From positions 81,159-145,158 of the forward strand of contig JBAWVW010000001.1 in NCBI GenBank assembly GCA_037147055.1: a stretch of DNA of 64,000 nucleotides, given 5' to 3'. The stretch's first letter is position 1. Each line of letters opens with the position of its first letter. A program made the translations under genes and the position numbers. The notes under the pieces are model-generated. The model was given only the letters and a program-made list of their open reading frames with translations, was not told where the DNA came from and made no database searches. The stretch is from Casp-actino8 sp037147055 (GTDB taxonomy: Bacteria > Actinomycetota > Acidimicrobiia > Acidimicrobiales > Ilumatobacteraceae). Below are positions 23,694 to 32,772 of this stretch, piece after piece.

Positions 23694-24890
23694 TCAAGCT
23701 AAAACGTCAATGTCACTTGTCACCTTGGCGAACTCGCTACTCAACTGAGCACAGAGGTCCGGTTTGGTCCATAGATCAATCACAGTCATCGCCATCGCCT
23801 GGGCGCCTGTGATCACGGCCGCGTCACCCAATGCGCTGACTGCATAGTGCGCAAAATCCTCAGTATGAATCGCGACTCCATCAGGGGCCATCTTGATCAT
23901 GGGATGGATGGAAGGCAACAAGTACGAGACATTTCCCATGTCAGTTGAGCCCACAACCGAATGACCGGTGACGCGTGGATCGGCGACGTGTCGCCCCAAC
24001 TCAGCCATATTTTGCACATAGGCCCCGACGAGAACCATATTGTCTCGAACATCTGCGTACGTGTGATCATCCCATTGACTGTGCATTGTGCAACCACATG
24101 CCGAAGTTGCGCCCTCAAGACAGGCCATGACACGTTGTTTGAGCGGTTGCAGACTTGAAATCGTGTCCGAACGCACGTACCAAGTCGCCGCTGCCTGACG
24201 CGGCACGATATTGGGTTTTTCACCACCTTCAGTAAAGATGCCGTGAATCCTTTCCGAGGGACGAATATGTTGACGCAAAGCAGCCACATTCAGATACCCC
24301 AAGACCGCTGCATCAAGAGCATTGCGCCCTTCCCACGGGGCCGCAGCAGCATGGGCCGCCCTGCCCGCATAGGTCACGTCCACAGTATGAATTGCGATCG
24401 AATCCATACGAATGAGATCAGCGTCTGCTGGGTGGACCATCATCGCCGCTACCCCAGTATTGAATGCGCCTTGTCGGGCCATGGCGATTTTTCCGCCGCC
24501 ACCTTCTTCGGCCGGCGTACCCAAGATGCGTACTCGTCCCCCTACTTTCTGGGCCAAAGTGGCCACAGCCAAACCAGCCCCCAAACCAGCTGCCGCAATC
24601 ACGTTGTGTCCGCATCCGTGACCAATGCCTGGCAATGCGTCGTATTCCAGAAGAACTAAGACCTCTGGTCCGCTGTCCCCTACAACCGCCTCAAACGCGG
24701 TAGCTACACCGTAGGCGTGACGCGTGACGTGCAGTCCGAACTCTTCTAAAACGGAGCACAGCAAATCGTGGGCATAGTGCTCTTCAAAGTTCAATTCAGG
24801 ATGCGCATGAATCTTGTGGCTCACTTCAATAAGTTTTGGCGCAAGACGATCTATCTCCGCCAGAAGCGCAATCTTTTCAGCATTCATCAT
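23694..24890 (-). CDS. M20 family metallopeptidase (amidohydrolase)
   Basis: A 398-residue di-zinc amidase of the M20D type, which includes IAA-amino acid, hippurate and aminobenzoyl-glutamate hydrolases. Metal-binding blocks are IHAHPELNFEEHYAHD, GHGCGHNV (residues near 92-99), GTPAEEGGGGK, and HTEDFAHYAV near the C-terminus. A dimerisation (lid) domain occupies the middle. The start is ATG at 24890, with GAGGGAG about 10 bases upstream. It is part of the run downstream of helY. The amide substrate is unknown. Confidence 0.88.
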   Translation of the reverse strand: MMNAEKIALLAEIDRLAPKLIEVSHKIHAHPELNFEEHYAHDLLCSVLEEFGLHVTRHAYGVATAFEAVVGDSGPEVLVLLEYDALPGIGHGCGHNVIAAAGLGAGLAVATLAQKVGGRVRILGTPAEEGGGGKIAMARQGAFNTGVAAMMVHPADADLIRMDSIAIHTVDVTYAGRAAHAAAAPWEGRNALDAAVLGYLNVAALRQHIRPSERIHGIFTEGGEKPNIVPRQAAATWYVRSDTISSLQPLKQRVMACLEGATSACGCTMHSQWDDHTYADVRDNMVLVGAYVQNMAELGRHVADPRVTGHSVVGSTDMGNVSYLLPSIHPMIKMAPDGVAIHTEDFAHYAVSALGDAAVITGAQAMAMTVIDLWTKPDLCAQLSSEFAKVTSDIDVLA

Positions 24891-24905
24891 GACAACTCTG
24901 CTCCC

Positions 24906-25526
24906 TCATATCCATAATGTAGCGAAATCTCTCAAAACCTGAATCTGCACAGACTGAACCAGACCAACCCTCACCCCATCAAGCCACATCATTAAGGCTG
25001 TTCCATTCCACGCATATTCGGGAACACTTTTTACCGAGATGTCAGGATGTGGAACATGAGTTCCGATTTTTACTCGCGAACGTGCGATCATCCGCTGGCG
25101 TACTGACATCTGGCGATCGACTTCTATGATCTCCACTCGCCCATCATTGGGGTGCCCACGAGGTGCAACATCCCATTCTCCCAAATACTGCGCGTTCATC
25201 GCGACAACAGCCTCTCCTCGCAACCATCCCCCTCGTACATCGCTGGAGCGTAAAACACAATGGGAACAGCAAACCTCCGTCTTCCACTCAGAAATCAACG
25301 AACTCCTGTAGCGGATACGCATCGCATCAATAGGTAGTTCTAATCTGGGCGTTTCCAACGATGGTGTCACACCGCCGAGGGTAGCGAACATGTCTCCCCC
25401 GCTAACCGCAACCGAGTGCACCCCACTCTTGAGATAGTCAGCGATCGCGCGGTCCGATGTTGCGACAACTAAACCCTCAGGTGGAGTTCCTAAGCGGCCC
25501 CAATCGGCACCACGACGAATGGTCAC
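24906..25526 (-). CDS. Protein resembling the C-terminal domain of diacylglycerol kinases
   Basis: A 206-residue protein. The HPNDGRVEIIEV block and the following RQRMIARSRVKIGTHVPHPDISV resemble the C-terminal beta-sandwich of YegS/DgkB-type lipid kinases (PNDG.L.V....., then GTH). No N-terminal kinase domain (GGDGT) is present, so it cannot be a complete lipid kinase. Several Cys near residues 85-90 (CCSHC) are notable. It starts with GTG overlapping the helY stop by four bases, so it is translationally coupled to the helicase. The function is unknown. Confidence 0.6.
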   Translation of the reverse strand: MTIRRGADWGRLGTPPEGLVVATSDRAIADYLKSGVHSVAVSGGDMFATLGGVTPSLETPRLELPIDAMRIRYRSSLISEWKTEVCCSHCVLRSSDVRGGWLRGEAVVAMNAQYLGEWDVAPRGHPNDGRVEIIEVDRQMSVRQRMIARSRVKIGTHVPHPDISVKSVPEYAWNGTALMMWLDGVRVGLVQSVQIQVLRDFATLWI

Positions 25527-28120
25527 GGAGCAACTCCTGGGACCGAGCTTGACGCCGCAACAACACCACGCATCAAGAGTTTGGCTGCCGCTTCGGCACT
25601 ACTTCGAGTTTGAGCCACAGGAGCCATCGTTGCTATCTGCCGTAAGAGATCAATGAGTTGTTTCATGGTCCGCACAAAATCACCACCTGATAATTCTTCT
25701 GCCTCTACCACCTCGGCGAAACCTTCACCGGCTGCCCAAGCGTGAGCAATGGCAATGTATGTCGGGTCAGGTGCTCGATGTTGATTGAGGGTCGCAGAAA
25801 CCTCACTGTGCTGCAACTCACGACTAACGGACTCAATATGACGCCATTTTTTACGGACTTCCGCTGAAGGAAACCACGGCGCAGGTGGAGGCTCACTAGA
25901 TCGATGTTCATAGACGAACACTGAAGCCAGACCAGCCATGGCCGCCGGATCCAAGCCGTCCAACAGGCCGCGGTCCAAACATTCTGCCACGAGCAAGTCG
26001 CTCTCATGAAAGGTGCGCGCCAAGACCTCGCCCTTATCCGTAAGTGACCACCCAGAAATGTATTGCCAATCCTGAAGAATTTTCAGAACGCGATCAAATT
26101 TGCGAGCCACAGAGTTGCCCCTTGCTTTGACCTGCTCACGCAACTCATCCACCTCACGAGCAAGGCGATCAGACTGCGCAGCGGCCTTCAGACGTGCTTT
26201 CAAATCGGGATCGTCCTCAACCGGATGTACCGCCTGATGCCCAGGAGAGGGCGCAGTCCATTGGGTCGCTTCCGAGCGCATCGACATCAGCCGCTCAATG
26301 ACCAATTTCTGAAACGTCGGTGTTGTGGGGGCGTAAGGCTCAGGAATTTGTACGTGCCCAAGTACTACAACTGGTTCATGAAAATCGCGTGCTGAAAGAT
26401 TCACCGTTGCCCGTTGCGTAGTCAACACGTTGAGTTTCACTCCACCGGATCGGTTGGCAGTCGCTAGCACGACACACCGCCCGTTGAGCTTACCTTTTTC
26501 AACATAAATCACTGCTCCTGGACGCAAGCGAGTGAGAGAGAATTCAACTGCGCTTTCACTGCGCACTCCCAAGGTTCCATCAATGCGTGCCCGAAAGTCA
26601 TGAATATCCCCGTACGGACTTTCCGCCGCCGAGCGCAGTTCAGTCAATTGCTCAAGTCGACGATCAAGACGAGCCTCAATCTTGACGACATCACGATCTG
26701 TTTGATATTGAGCGAACGAAAGATTCAGTAAGTGCCGCGCTTCTTCGCTGGAATATGAACGCACGAGGTTCACGGCCATGTTGTACGTCGGGCGAAATGA
26801 GGATGTCAGGCGGAAAGAGCGACTACTTGCCAAAATCGCTACCTGTTCAAAGGTCACAAAAGGATTCCACAAAACGACAGCCTGCCCCTTCTCATCTAGG
26901 CCCCGACGACCAGCCCGACCCGTCAACTGAGTGAACTCACCCGCTGTTAAAAATTCATGATGTTCACCTGTAAATTTTGAGAGCTTCTCGATGACCACCG
27001 AGCGCGCTGGCATGTTTATCCCAACGGCCAAAGTCTCTGTAGCAAAAACTATTTTTACTAACCCCTCGACGAAACACGCTTCGACGGTTTCTTTAAATGG
27101 TGGCACTAACCCAGCATGGTGAGCGGCGATGCCGGCTTCAAGTTGAGCCACAAATTGCGGGTACCCCAACACATCTAAGTCGTCATCATCTAGATCCCCT
27201 AAACGAGATTGGATGATTTGAGCGATTCGTCGACGTTCGTCAGGCGAAGTTAAGCGAAGTCCTTGTTTAAAACACGATTGCGCCGCTTCATTGCATCCAT
27301 TTCGACTGAAAATGAAAAAAATCGCTGGTAGCAAACCCTCCTCATTCAGTCGTTCAACGACATCAAGGCGCGAGGGCGTGTATAGAGTTCGTCGACTCCG
27401 TCCTTTGGTTGCAGCGCGCCCACCCATTTTCCGAGACTGCTCCTCAAGTCGCGCACCTTCAGGGTTTGGGCGACCTTCAATAAGTGTTGGGAAAAGATGC
27501 TCGCGCTCAAAAGTTCTGTCACCGACCATGAAAAGATTTTCTAACTCAACTGGCCGTTTTTCTTCCACTACAAATCGAGTCATTCCCCGAACTGTGCTGA
27601 TCCAATCGGCTACCTCATGAGCATTACTGACTGTCGCCGACAGGCACACCAACTTCACTTGACGAGGTAGATGAATGATGACTTCTTCCCACACTGGACC
27701 ACGAAATGAATCTTGAATGAAATGCACCTCATCAAGAACAACGACTCCCAAATCATCAAGGGCCCGAGAACGCGCATAAATCATGTTGCGCAGAACTTCA
27801 GTTGTCATCACTACTATCGGAGCGTCACCATTGACGGCGTTGTCGCCCGTCAAGAGACCAACCTTGTCTCGTCCGTAGAGATCAACAAGATCATTGAACT
27901 TTTGATTAGAGAGAGCTTTAATTGGCGCCGTATAAAAAGCCCGCTTTCCATCAGCCAATGCGCAGGAAATGCCATATTCGGCAACGACGGTTTTGCCACT
28001 TCCAGTCGGAGCAGCAACTAAAACTGACTCGCCAACATCTAAAACATCCATGGCCTCAATCTGAAAACGATCAAGAGGAAATTTGTACTGGGCGATCAGC
28101 GCCGGCCGGTCAATCCGCAC
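25523..28120 (-). CDS. helY: Ski2-like DEAD/DEAH-box RNA helicase HelY
   Basis: An 865-residue superfamily 2 helicase. Motif I APTGSGKT is at about 37-44, motif II is DEVH, motif III SAT, and motif VI QLTGRAGRRG, with the helical C-terminal DSHCT domain of the Ski2/Mtr4 group at the end. It probably unwinds structured RNA in the cytoplasm. The start is GTG at 28120. The order tatA/B-tatC-helY is the same as in mycobacteria. It is 38 bases after tatC and overlaps the DAGK-like gene by four bases. Confidence 0.92.
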   Translation of the reverse strand: MRIDRPALIAQYKFPLDRFQIEAMDVLDVGESVLVAAPTGSGKTVVAEYGISCALADGKRAFYTAPIKALSNQKFNDLVDLYGRDKVGLLTGDNAVNGDAPIVVMTTEVLRNMIYARSRALDDLGVVVLDEVHFIQDSFRGPVWEEVIIHLPRQVKLVCLSATVSNAHEVADWISTVRGMTRFVVEEKRPVELENLFMVGDRTFEREHLFPTLIEGRPNPEGARLEEQSRKMGGRAATKGRSRRTLYTPSRLDVVERLNEEGLLPAIFFIFSRNGCNEAAQSCFKQGLRLTSPDERRRIAQIIQSRLGDLDDDDLDVLGYPQFVAQLEAGIAAHHAGLVPPFKETVEACFVEGLVKIVFATETLAVGINMPARSVVIEKLSKFTGEHHEFLTAGEFTQLTGRAGRRGLDEKGQAVVLWNPFVTFEQVAILASSRSFRLTSSFRPTYNMAVNLVRSYSSEEARHLLNLSFAQYQTDRDVVKIEARLDRRLEQLTELRSAAESPYGDIHDFRARIDGTLGVRSESAVEFSLTRLRPGAVIYVEKGKLNGRCVVLATANRSGGVKLNVLTTQRATVNLSARDFHEPVVVLGHVQIPEPYAPTTPTFQKLVIERLMSMRSEATQWTAPSPGHQAVHPVEDDPDLKARLKAAAQSDRLAREVDELREQVKARGNSVARKFDRVLKILQDWQYISGWSLTDKGEVLARTFHESDLLVAECLDRGLLDGLDPAAMAGLASVFVYEHRSSEPPPAPWFPSAEVRKKWRHIESVSRELQHSEVSATLNQHRAPDPTYIAIAHAWAAGEGFAEVVEAEELSGGDFVRTMKQLIDLLRQIATMAPVAQTRSSAEAAAKLLMRGVVAASSSVPGVAP

Positions 28121-28158
28121 CTTCCTAGTCTGCCCTGTGGAACTGTCAAACTAGTGAC

Positions 28159-28950
28159 TCAATCGTTATCCTTGCGATTTCGGGTCGCTAGATGACCAAT
28201 CAAAATTGACAGGAAGTAGAAGAGGATCAACGGAATCGAAAGCAATATCAGCGTGATCGGGTCTCCTGATGGGGTGATCACTGCGGCAAGCACAACAATG
28301 ACCACAATTGCCACTCTCCAGCCTTGAATTAACTGTCGAGGTTTCACAACACCAGCTAGCTGCAGAAAAACAAGCAAAACTGGAAACTCGAATCCGACTC
28401 CGAAAGCACCCACCATTAAGCCCACAAAACTCACATACTTGGAGATTTGAAAGGCTTGTCGAACATCGCTCCCAGACCAGGAGATCAACCACTCAAGACC
28501 TTTATCTAACGTGTAGTAGGCGAACAAACCGCCCAAGATAAACAGGATCACCGACGAAAATACGAAAGGAATCGCATATTTTTTCTCTTTTGAATGTAGT
28601 GCGGGAACGATGAAACGCCAGATCTGCCAAAGCACGACAGGTAGGGCCAAAATCAGTCCTCCATACAAGGAAATTTTTAAACGAGTGTTGAATCCTTCAA
28701 GTGGACCAAGAGTAGAAAAATTACAATCCTGCACAAGGTCAGGGCGACGAGCGCAGACATTGGCGTACGGTTGGCGCAAGAACCGCAAGACGGGATCGTA
28801 GAACGCCAAGATGACCATCATCCCAAGAGACACGGCCAAAACTGAACGAATAATACGCGATCGCAATTCTCCCAAATGTTGGGTCAACGTCATTGCCTCA
28901 CCACCAGCGGGTTGAGTCTGCGCAGAGCGAAACTTAAACGGTAATTTCAT
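28159..28950 (-). CDS. tatC: Sec-independent protein translocase TatC
   Basis: A 263-residue polytopic inner-membrane protein that recognises twin-arginine signal peptides. Family marks are MTLTQHLGELRSRI before the first span, a long periplasmic first loop with Cys residues, FVGLMVGAFGVGFEFPV and TPSGDP in the fourth loop. Six transmembrane segments can be counted. It overlaps the tatB gene by four bases. Together with the upstream tatB-like gene it gives a minimal translocase; another TatA may lie elsewhere. Confidence 0.95.
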   Translation of the reverse strand: MKLPFKFRSAQTQPAGGEAMTLTQHLGELRSRIIRSVLAVSLGMMVILAFYDPVLRFLRQPYANVCARRPDLVQDCNFSTLGPLEGFNTRLKISLYGGLILALPVVLWQIWRFIVPALHSKEKKYAIPFVFSSVILFILGGLFAYYTLDKGLEWLISWSGSDVRQAFQISKYVSFVGLMVGAFGVGFEFPVLLVFLQLAGVVKPRQLIQGWRVAIVVIVVLAAVITPSGDPITLILLSIPLILFYFLSILIGHLATRNRKDND

Positions 28951-29240
28951 GCTTCAGTGTCTTTTTTTGGAGGCTCTGCTTCATTCGTATCGGCAACGAC
29001 GGGGGAAATCGGATTTTCTTGCAAAGGCTTCATCACTGCATCTTTAGTGAGTTGAGCAGTCTCGCGCAGTTCACGTAAAGGCTCGTCAAAGGCGGTTTTG
29101 AATTCGCTCTGAAAACCGGTACTTATTTTGCGGATCTCTGCGTAGACGCGAGCGAAACGTCGAATCGCCTCAGGCAATTTCTCGGGTCCGAGTACAATTA
29201 AGGCCACGAGTAAAATAACCACAATCTCGCTTCCCGACAT
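28947..29240 (-). CDS. tatB: Sec-independent protein translocase TatA/TatB
   Basis: A protein of about 97 residues with one N-terminal membrane segment (SGSEIVVILLVALIVLGPEK), the GPEKLPE hinge and a long amphipathic helix, then a Pro/Glu-rich tail. GPEKLPE with an early Glu in the membrane segment is more TatB-like; actinobacterial TatA proteins usually have FG..KLP. The ATG at 29240 is chosen; a GTG at 29249 would add MFN. It forms the first gene of the tat-helY run and is divergent from the GDPD gene. Confidence 0.88.
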   Translation of the reverse strand: MSGSEIVVILLVALIVLGPEKLPEAIRRFARVYAEIRKISTGFQSEFKTAFDEPLRELRETAQLTKDAVMKPLQENPISPVVADTNEAEPPKKDTEA

Positions 29241-29271
29241 GTTGAACACACCCGAAGTCTAGATAAAGATC

Positions 29272-30021
29272 ATGCAGGTCCTGTACCCAGCGTGGCAACA
29301 TAGGATGGTGCAGCAACGGCTACCTTCTCTGCTTGATCCTCCTATTGGATTCGCCCACCGAGGGGCTCGAGCCCATGCTCCCGAGAACACCCTAGAAGCC
29401 TTCGCCTTAGCACTACGTCTTGGCGCAACGGGTTTAGAGAGCGACGTTTGGTTGACCGCTGACAAAGTTGCAGTCCTCGACCACGATGGCGTGATCAGAC
29501 GGTGGGGTCGCAAGCAGCCCATCAGCGAGCTGAAATATCAATCGCTACCCTCTCATATCCCCTCCCTAGCCTCGATGTTGAGTTCCTGTCCAGGAGAGTT
29601 CGCCCTTTCGCTGGATGTCAAAGACCCGTCGGCCTTCGCAGCCACTGTGACTGCAATTCGCGAGGTGAAACCTGAAATTGAGGAACATCTGTGGTTGTGC
29701 CATCCAAATTGGGAGCAGGTTGCTCAATGGCGAGTCTCTACTCACGCCAAGTTGGTCGATTCCACTCGGCTGTCACGTATCAAAGAAGGTCCTGAGCGCC
29801 GAGCCGCCCTACTCCACGAAAGCGGAATTGACGCCATCAATATGCATCACACCGACTGGAATGGAGGACTCGTGACACTCTTCCATCGTTTTAAAAAGTA
29901 CGCCCTCGGTTGGGATATGCAGCACGACTATGTACTCAACGATGGATTACGAATGGGTCTAGATGGGGTCTTTAGCGACCACACTGACCGCATGATGGAT
30001 GCCCTTAACCATCACGTTTAA
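29272..30021 (+). CDS. Glycerophosphodiester phosphodiesterase family protein
   Basis: A protein of up to 249 residues with a TIM-barrel GDPD domain. It has FAHRGARAHAPENTLEAF, then LESDVWLTADKVAVLDHD. These supply the His pair and the Glu/Asp metal ligands used to hydrolyse glycerophosphodiesters to glycerol-3-phosphate and an alcohol. The C-terminal half lacks obvious extra domains. No signal peptide is seen, so it is probably cytoplasmic. Start choice is open: ATG at 29272 or ATG at 29305 (MVQQRLPS). It sits between the tat genes (divergent) and lepB (convergent). It has a paralogue at 53127. Confidence 0.85.
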   Translation: MQVLYPAWQHRMVQQRLPSLLDPPIGFAHRGARAHAPENTLEAFALALRLGATGLESDVWLTADKVAVLDHDGVIRRWGRKQPISELKYQSLPSHIPSLASMLSSCPGEFALSLDVKDPSAFAATVTAIREVKPEIEEHLWLCHPNWEQVAQWRVSTHAKLVDSTRLSRIKEGPERRAALLHESGIDAINMHHTDWNGGLVTLFHRFKKYALGWDMQHDYVLNDGLRMGLDGVFSDHTDRMMDALNHHV

Positions 30022-30040
30022 CTTGATCGCCAGAGAACCT

Positions 30041-30667
30041 CTACAGCCAGGCCCACGCGCTGGCAGGCCACAACACAACAAAGGCCCTTCCCCGCACCTT
30101 GCTTTGCTTAATGGGGCCAAAGTCACGTGAATCAAAGCTTTGTGACCGATTATCACCCATCACGAAAATCTGATGATCAGGGACGACGAGGGGTGCAAGA
30201 TCAATATGCGACCCACACCTCTGATCTAGTTCGGGATTATTCAACGCATCCGCGTTGAGATATGGCTCTTGCAATTCTCCGCCGTCGATAAATACGACGC
30301 AGGATTTAATCTCAATTGTCTCACCCGGCAAACCAATGACTCGTTTTATCAAATCGTCGTGAACGATGTCGTTAGTCACCCGATCAAAGACAATCACATC
30401 CCCACGATGAAAGTCATGAAGTCGATACGAAAGTTTATTCACCAAAACCCGATCATTAGGCTCCAGCGTCGTCTGCATGCTTGGACCATCAATGTAATAC
30501 TGCTGAAAAACGAACACCCGTATCAACATTGCAGCTGCGAGCGCTATGACAATGACGATAGCCCACTCCCAAACAGAGCGCATTTGTTCCCGACGTTTGT
30601 CATTTAAGTCGCTACGCAATGACTCGCCAGTTGGTTCATCATCAACTGCTATCACGTCAATATCCAT
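30041..30667 (-). CDS. lepB: Signal peptidase I
   Basis: A protein of about 208 residues that cleaves Sec and Tat signal peptides at the outer face of the membrane. It has a cytoplasmic acidic N-terminus, one transmembrane segment (about 32-52), catalytic Ser63 in GPSMQTTL, catalytic Lys108 in IKRVIGLPGE, and the box E motif GDNRSQSFDSRDFG. The ATG at 30667 has AGGAG just upstream. An in-frame GTG at 30712 would overlap the pafA stop (GTGA) and add 15 residues, so it cannot be excluded. It is the last gene of the proteasome run, where pafB would stand in many actinobacteria. Confidence 0.92.
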   Translation of the reverse strand: MDIDVIAVDDEPTGESLRSDLNDKRREQMRSVWEWAIVIVIALAAAMLIRVFVFQQYYIDGPSMQTTLEPNDRVLVNKLSYRLHDFHRGDVIVFDRVTNDIVHDDLIKRVIGLPGETIEIKSCVVFIDGGELQEPYLNADALNNPELDQRCGSHIDLAPLVVPDHQIFVMGDNRSQSFDSRDFGPIKQSKVRGRAFVVLWPASAWAWL

Positions 30668-30708
30668 CACTCCTAACGGTACAGCACGGGAACACACATT
30701 GCCCCGCC

Positions 30709-32067
30709 TCACAACGATGCAATTAACTTCTCCACCCGCTCGTCTCTACTTTTCAGCGGGTCCTTACAGAGCACTGTTCTTTGAGCCTGGTCGTTCAGTT
30801 TTAGTTGCACCCAATCCACGGTGTACTCACGTTTTTTAGCCTTTGCAGCTTTAATAAACTCACCGCGAAGACGCGCCCGAGTCGTTTGCGGAGGCACATC
30901 CATTGCCAGTTCAATATCAACGTCACGGCATACACGCTCCACCATGCCTCGCTCTTGCATTTTGTTAAATAGTCCTCGTGAACGCAAAATATCATGATAT
31001 TGCAAATCAATGAGTTGGGCTTTTGGATCTCCTAATTCAAGCTTATTCTTGGCACAGTAGGCATCCAATAACTTATGTTTGATCACCCAGTCAACCTCGC
31101 GGTCAAGTTTTAAAGGATCAACTTCAATCGTTGTCACGCAGTGCTCCCACATCTTCAAAGCACGGAACTCAAGGTCGGTGAAACCTTTATTTTTGGCATA
31201 TTGCAAGGCCGCATTGAGATATTCCCGCTGAATATCCAAGGCGCTAACTGTTCGCCCATCAGCTAAAAGAATCGTGCGGCGGCAGGTGATGTCGTGACTA
31301 ATATCACGGATCGCCCGGATCGGATTTTCAAGTGTCATATCCCTGAGAACGACCGATGAATCTTCCATCATCCGTAACATGCACGCTGTGGCACCAATCT
31401 TGACAAAAGTCGAGTATTCACTCATATTTGAATCACCGACGATGACATGCAGTCGCCGATACCGCTCTGCATCAGCATGAGGTTCATCGCGGGTATTGAT
31501 GATCGGCCGACTCCTAGTAGTAGCAGAAGACATCGTTTCCCAGATGTGATCTGCACGTTGCGTGATTGAGTACAGCGGACCTTTCGCTGTTTGCACAATT
31601 TTGCCCGCCCCAGTAAAGATCTGGCGTGACACCAGAAACGGAATCAGCGCCTTTGAATGCTCGCTTGGGTCATCACTTCGACTCGTCAAGTAGTTCTCAT
31701 GGCAGCCGTAACTGTTTCCTGCGGAATCAGTATTGTTCTTGAAAAGATAGATCGTGCCACGAATACCTTCCTCGCGAAGACGTTCTTCAGCCGAGATCAA
31801 CAAACTCTCAAGGATTCGCTCTCCCGCCTTATCATGAACAACTGCTTCATAAAGCGAGTCACATTCTGCTGTGGCGTATTCGGGATGCGATCCGACATCT
31901 AAGTACAAACGCGATCCGTTTTCCAGGAAAACATTTGAACTTCGGCCCCATGTCACAACCTTACGAAAAAGATATCGCGAAACTTCGTCGGGACTCAGTC
32001 GACGTTGTCCGCGCAAAGTACACGTCACTCCATATTCATTTTCCAACCCGTAGATACGACGTTCCAT
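30709..32067 (-). CDS. pafA: Pup--protein ligase PafA
   Basis: A 452-residue enzyme of the glutamine-synthetase-like superfamily. It uses ATP to link the C-terminal Glu of Pup to substrate lysines. Visible marks are the N-terminal RIYGLENEYGV with the metal-binding Glu, YLDVGSHPEYAT with the catalytic Asp at about residue 57, NTRDEPHAD, and HVIVGDSNMSEYS. It lacks the long extra loop of Dop. The start ATG at 32067 lies 27 bases after prcA. Its stop overlaps the alternative GTG of lepB. Confidence 0.96.
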   Translation of the reverse strand: MERRIYGLENEYGVTCTLRGQRRLSPDEVSRYLFRKVVTWGRSSNVFLENGSRLYLDVGSHPEYATAECDSLYEAVVHDKAGERILESLLISAEERLREEGIRGTIYLFKNNTDSAGNSYGCHENYLTSRSDDPSEHSKALIPFLVSRQIFTGAGKIVQTAKGPLYSITQRADHIWETMSSATTRSRPIINTRDEPHADAERYRRLHVIVGDSNMSEYSTFVKIGATACMLRMMEDSSVVLRDMTLENPIRAIRDISHDITCRRTILLADGRTVSALDIQREYLNAALQYAKNKGFTDLEFRALKMWEHCVTTIEVDPLKLDREVDWVIKHKLLDAYCAKNKLELGDPKAQLIDLQYHDILRSRGLFNKMQERGMVERVCRDVDIELAMDVPPQTTRARLRGEFIKAAKAKKREYTVDWVQLKLNDQAQRTVLCKDPLKSRDERVEKLIASL

Positions 32068-32094
32068 CAGAAAATCCCTACCTACGAGAAAGAA

Positions 32095-32772
32095 TCATGA
32101 GAGGAACGCGTCAATCTCTTGATCGTCAAATCGCCTAAAGCAGCGGCGTTCAAGCGAACGGCTCAGAACTGCGACTTCTAGCCCATCAGCGCGAAAACTT
32201 CTGTCGGGACCTGCGAGCGCAGCGACACACTTTCTCACAGCAACATCCAAAACATCACCTGGCGACCACGTTTCACGTAGTCGACTACCAATCGCCTCCG
32301 CATCACCTCCAAGGACACTCAAGCCTCGCTCATCCATCAAAGTTCCGTCATACATAATGTGAAATAACTGATCCGAGTCCTGATCTGTGCCCACTTCAAC
32401 CAGCAAGATCTCTACTTCGTAGGGTTTGATGTCGTGAGTAAATGTTTGTCCCAGGATTTGGGCGTACTCATTGGCCAGGCTCCGCGCTTCAACATCATCA
32501 CGTGAATACTGGTAGCCCCGAACATCCGCATTACGCACACCAAATCGTCGGAGTTGGTCAAACTCGTTATATTTACCAACTCCAGCGAAACCAATCCGAT
32601 CATAGATCTCACTGATTTTGCGCAAAGTGTTTGATGTGTTTTCTGAAACGAGTAGGACACCGTCGACATATTGCACAGCGACCAACGCCCGACCACGGGC
32701 TATACCTTTACGCGCATAGTCCGCGCGATCCTTCATCAACTGCTCTGGAGCCACGTAGAAAGGCTGATTCAT
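32095..32772 (-). CDS. prcA: Proteasome subunit alpha
   Basis: A 225-residue alpha subunit of the bacterial 20S proteasome that forms the outer, gated rings. It begins with MNQPFYVAPEQLMKDRADYA, the N-terminal gate and H0 helix, followed by the usual KGIARGRALVAVQYVDGVLL core and IYDRIGFAGVGKYNEF. The C-terminus QEIDAFLS follows. No catalytic Thr is expected. It overlaps prcB by four bases, so the two are made in balance. Confidence 0.96.
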   Translation of the reverse strand: MNQPFYVAPEQLMKDRADYARKGIARGRALVAVQYVDGVLLVSENTSNTLRKISEIYDRIGFAGVGKYNEFDQLRRFGVRNADVRGYQYSRDDVEARSLANEYAQILGQTFTHDIKPYEVEILLVEVGTDQDSDQLFHIMYDGTLMDERGLSVLGGDAEAIGSRLRETWSPGDVLDVAVRKCVAALAGPDRSFRADGLEVAVLSRSLERRCFRRFDDQEIDAFLS

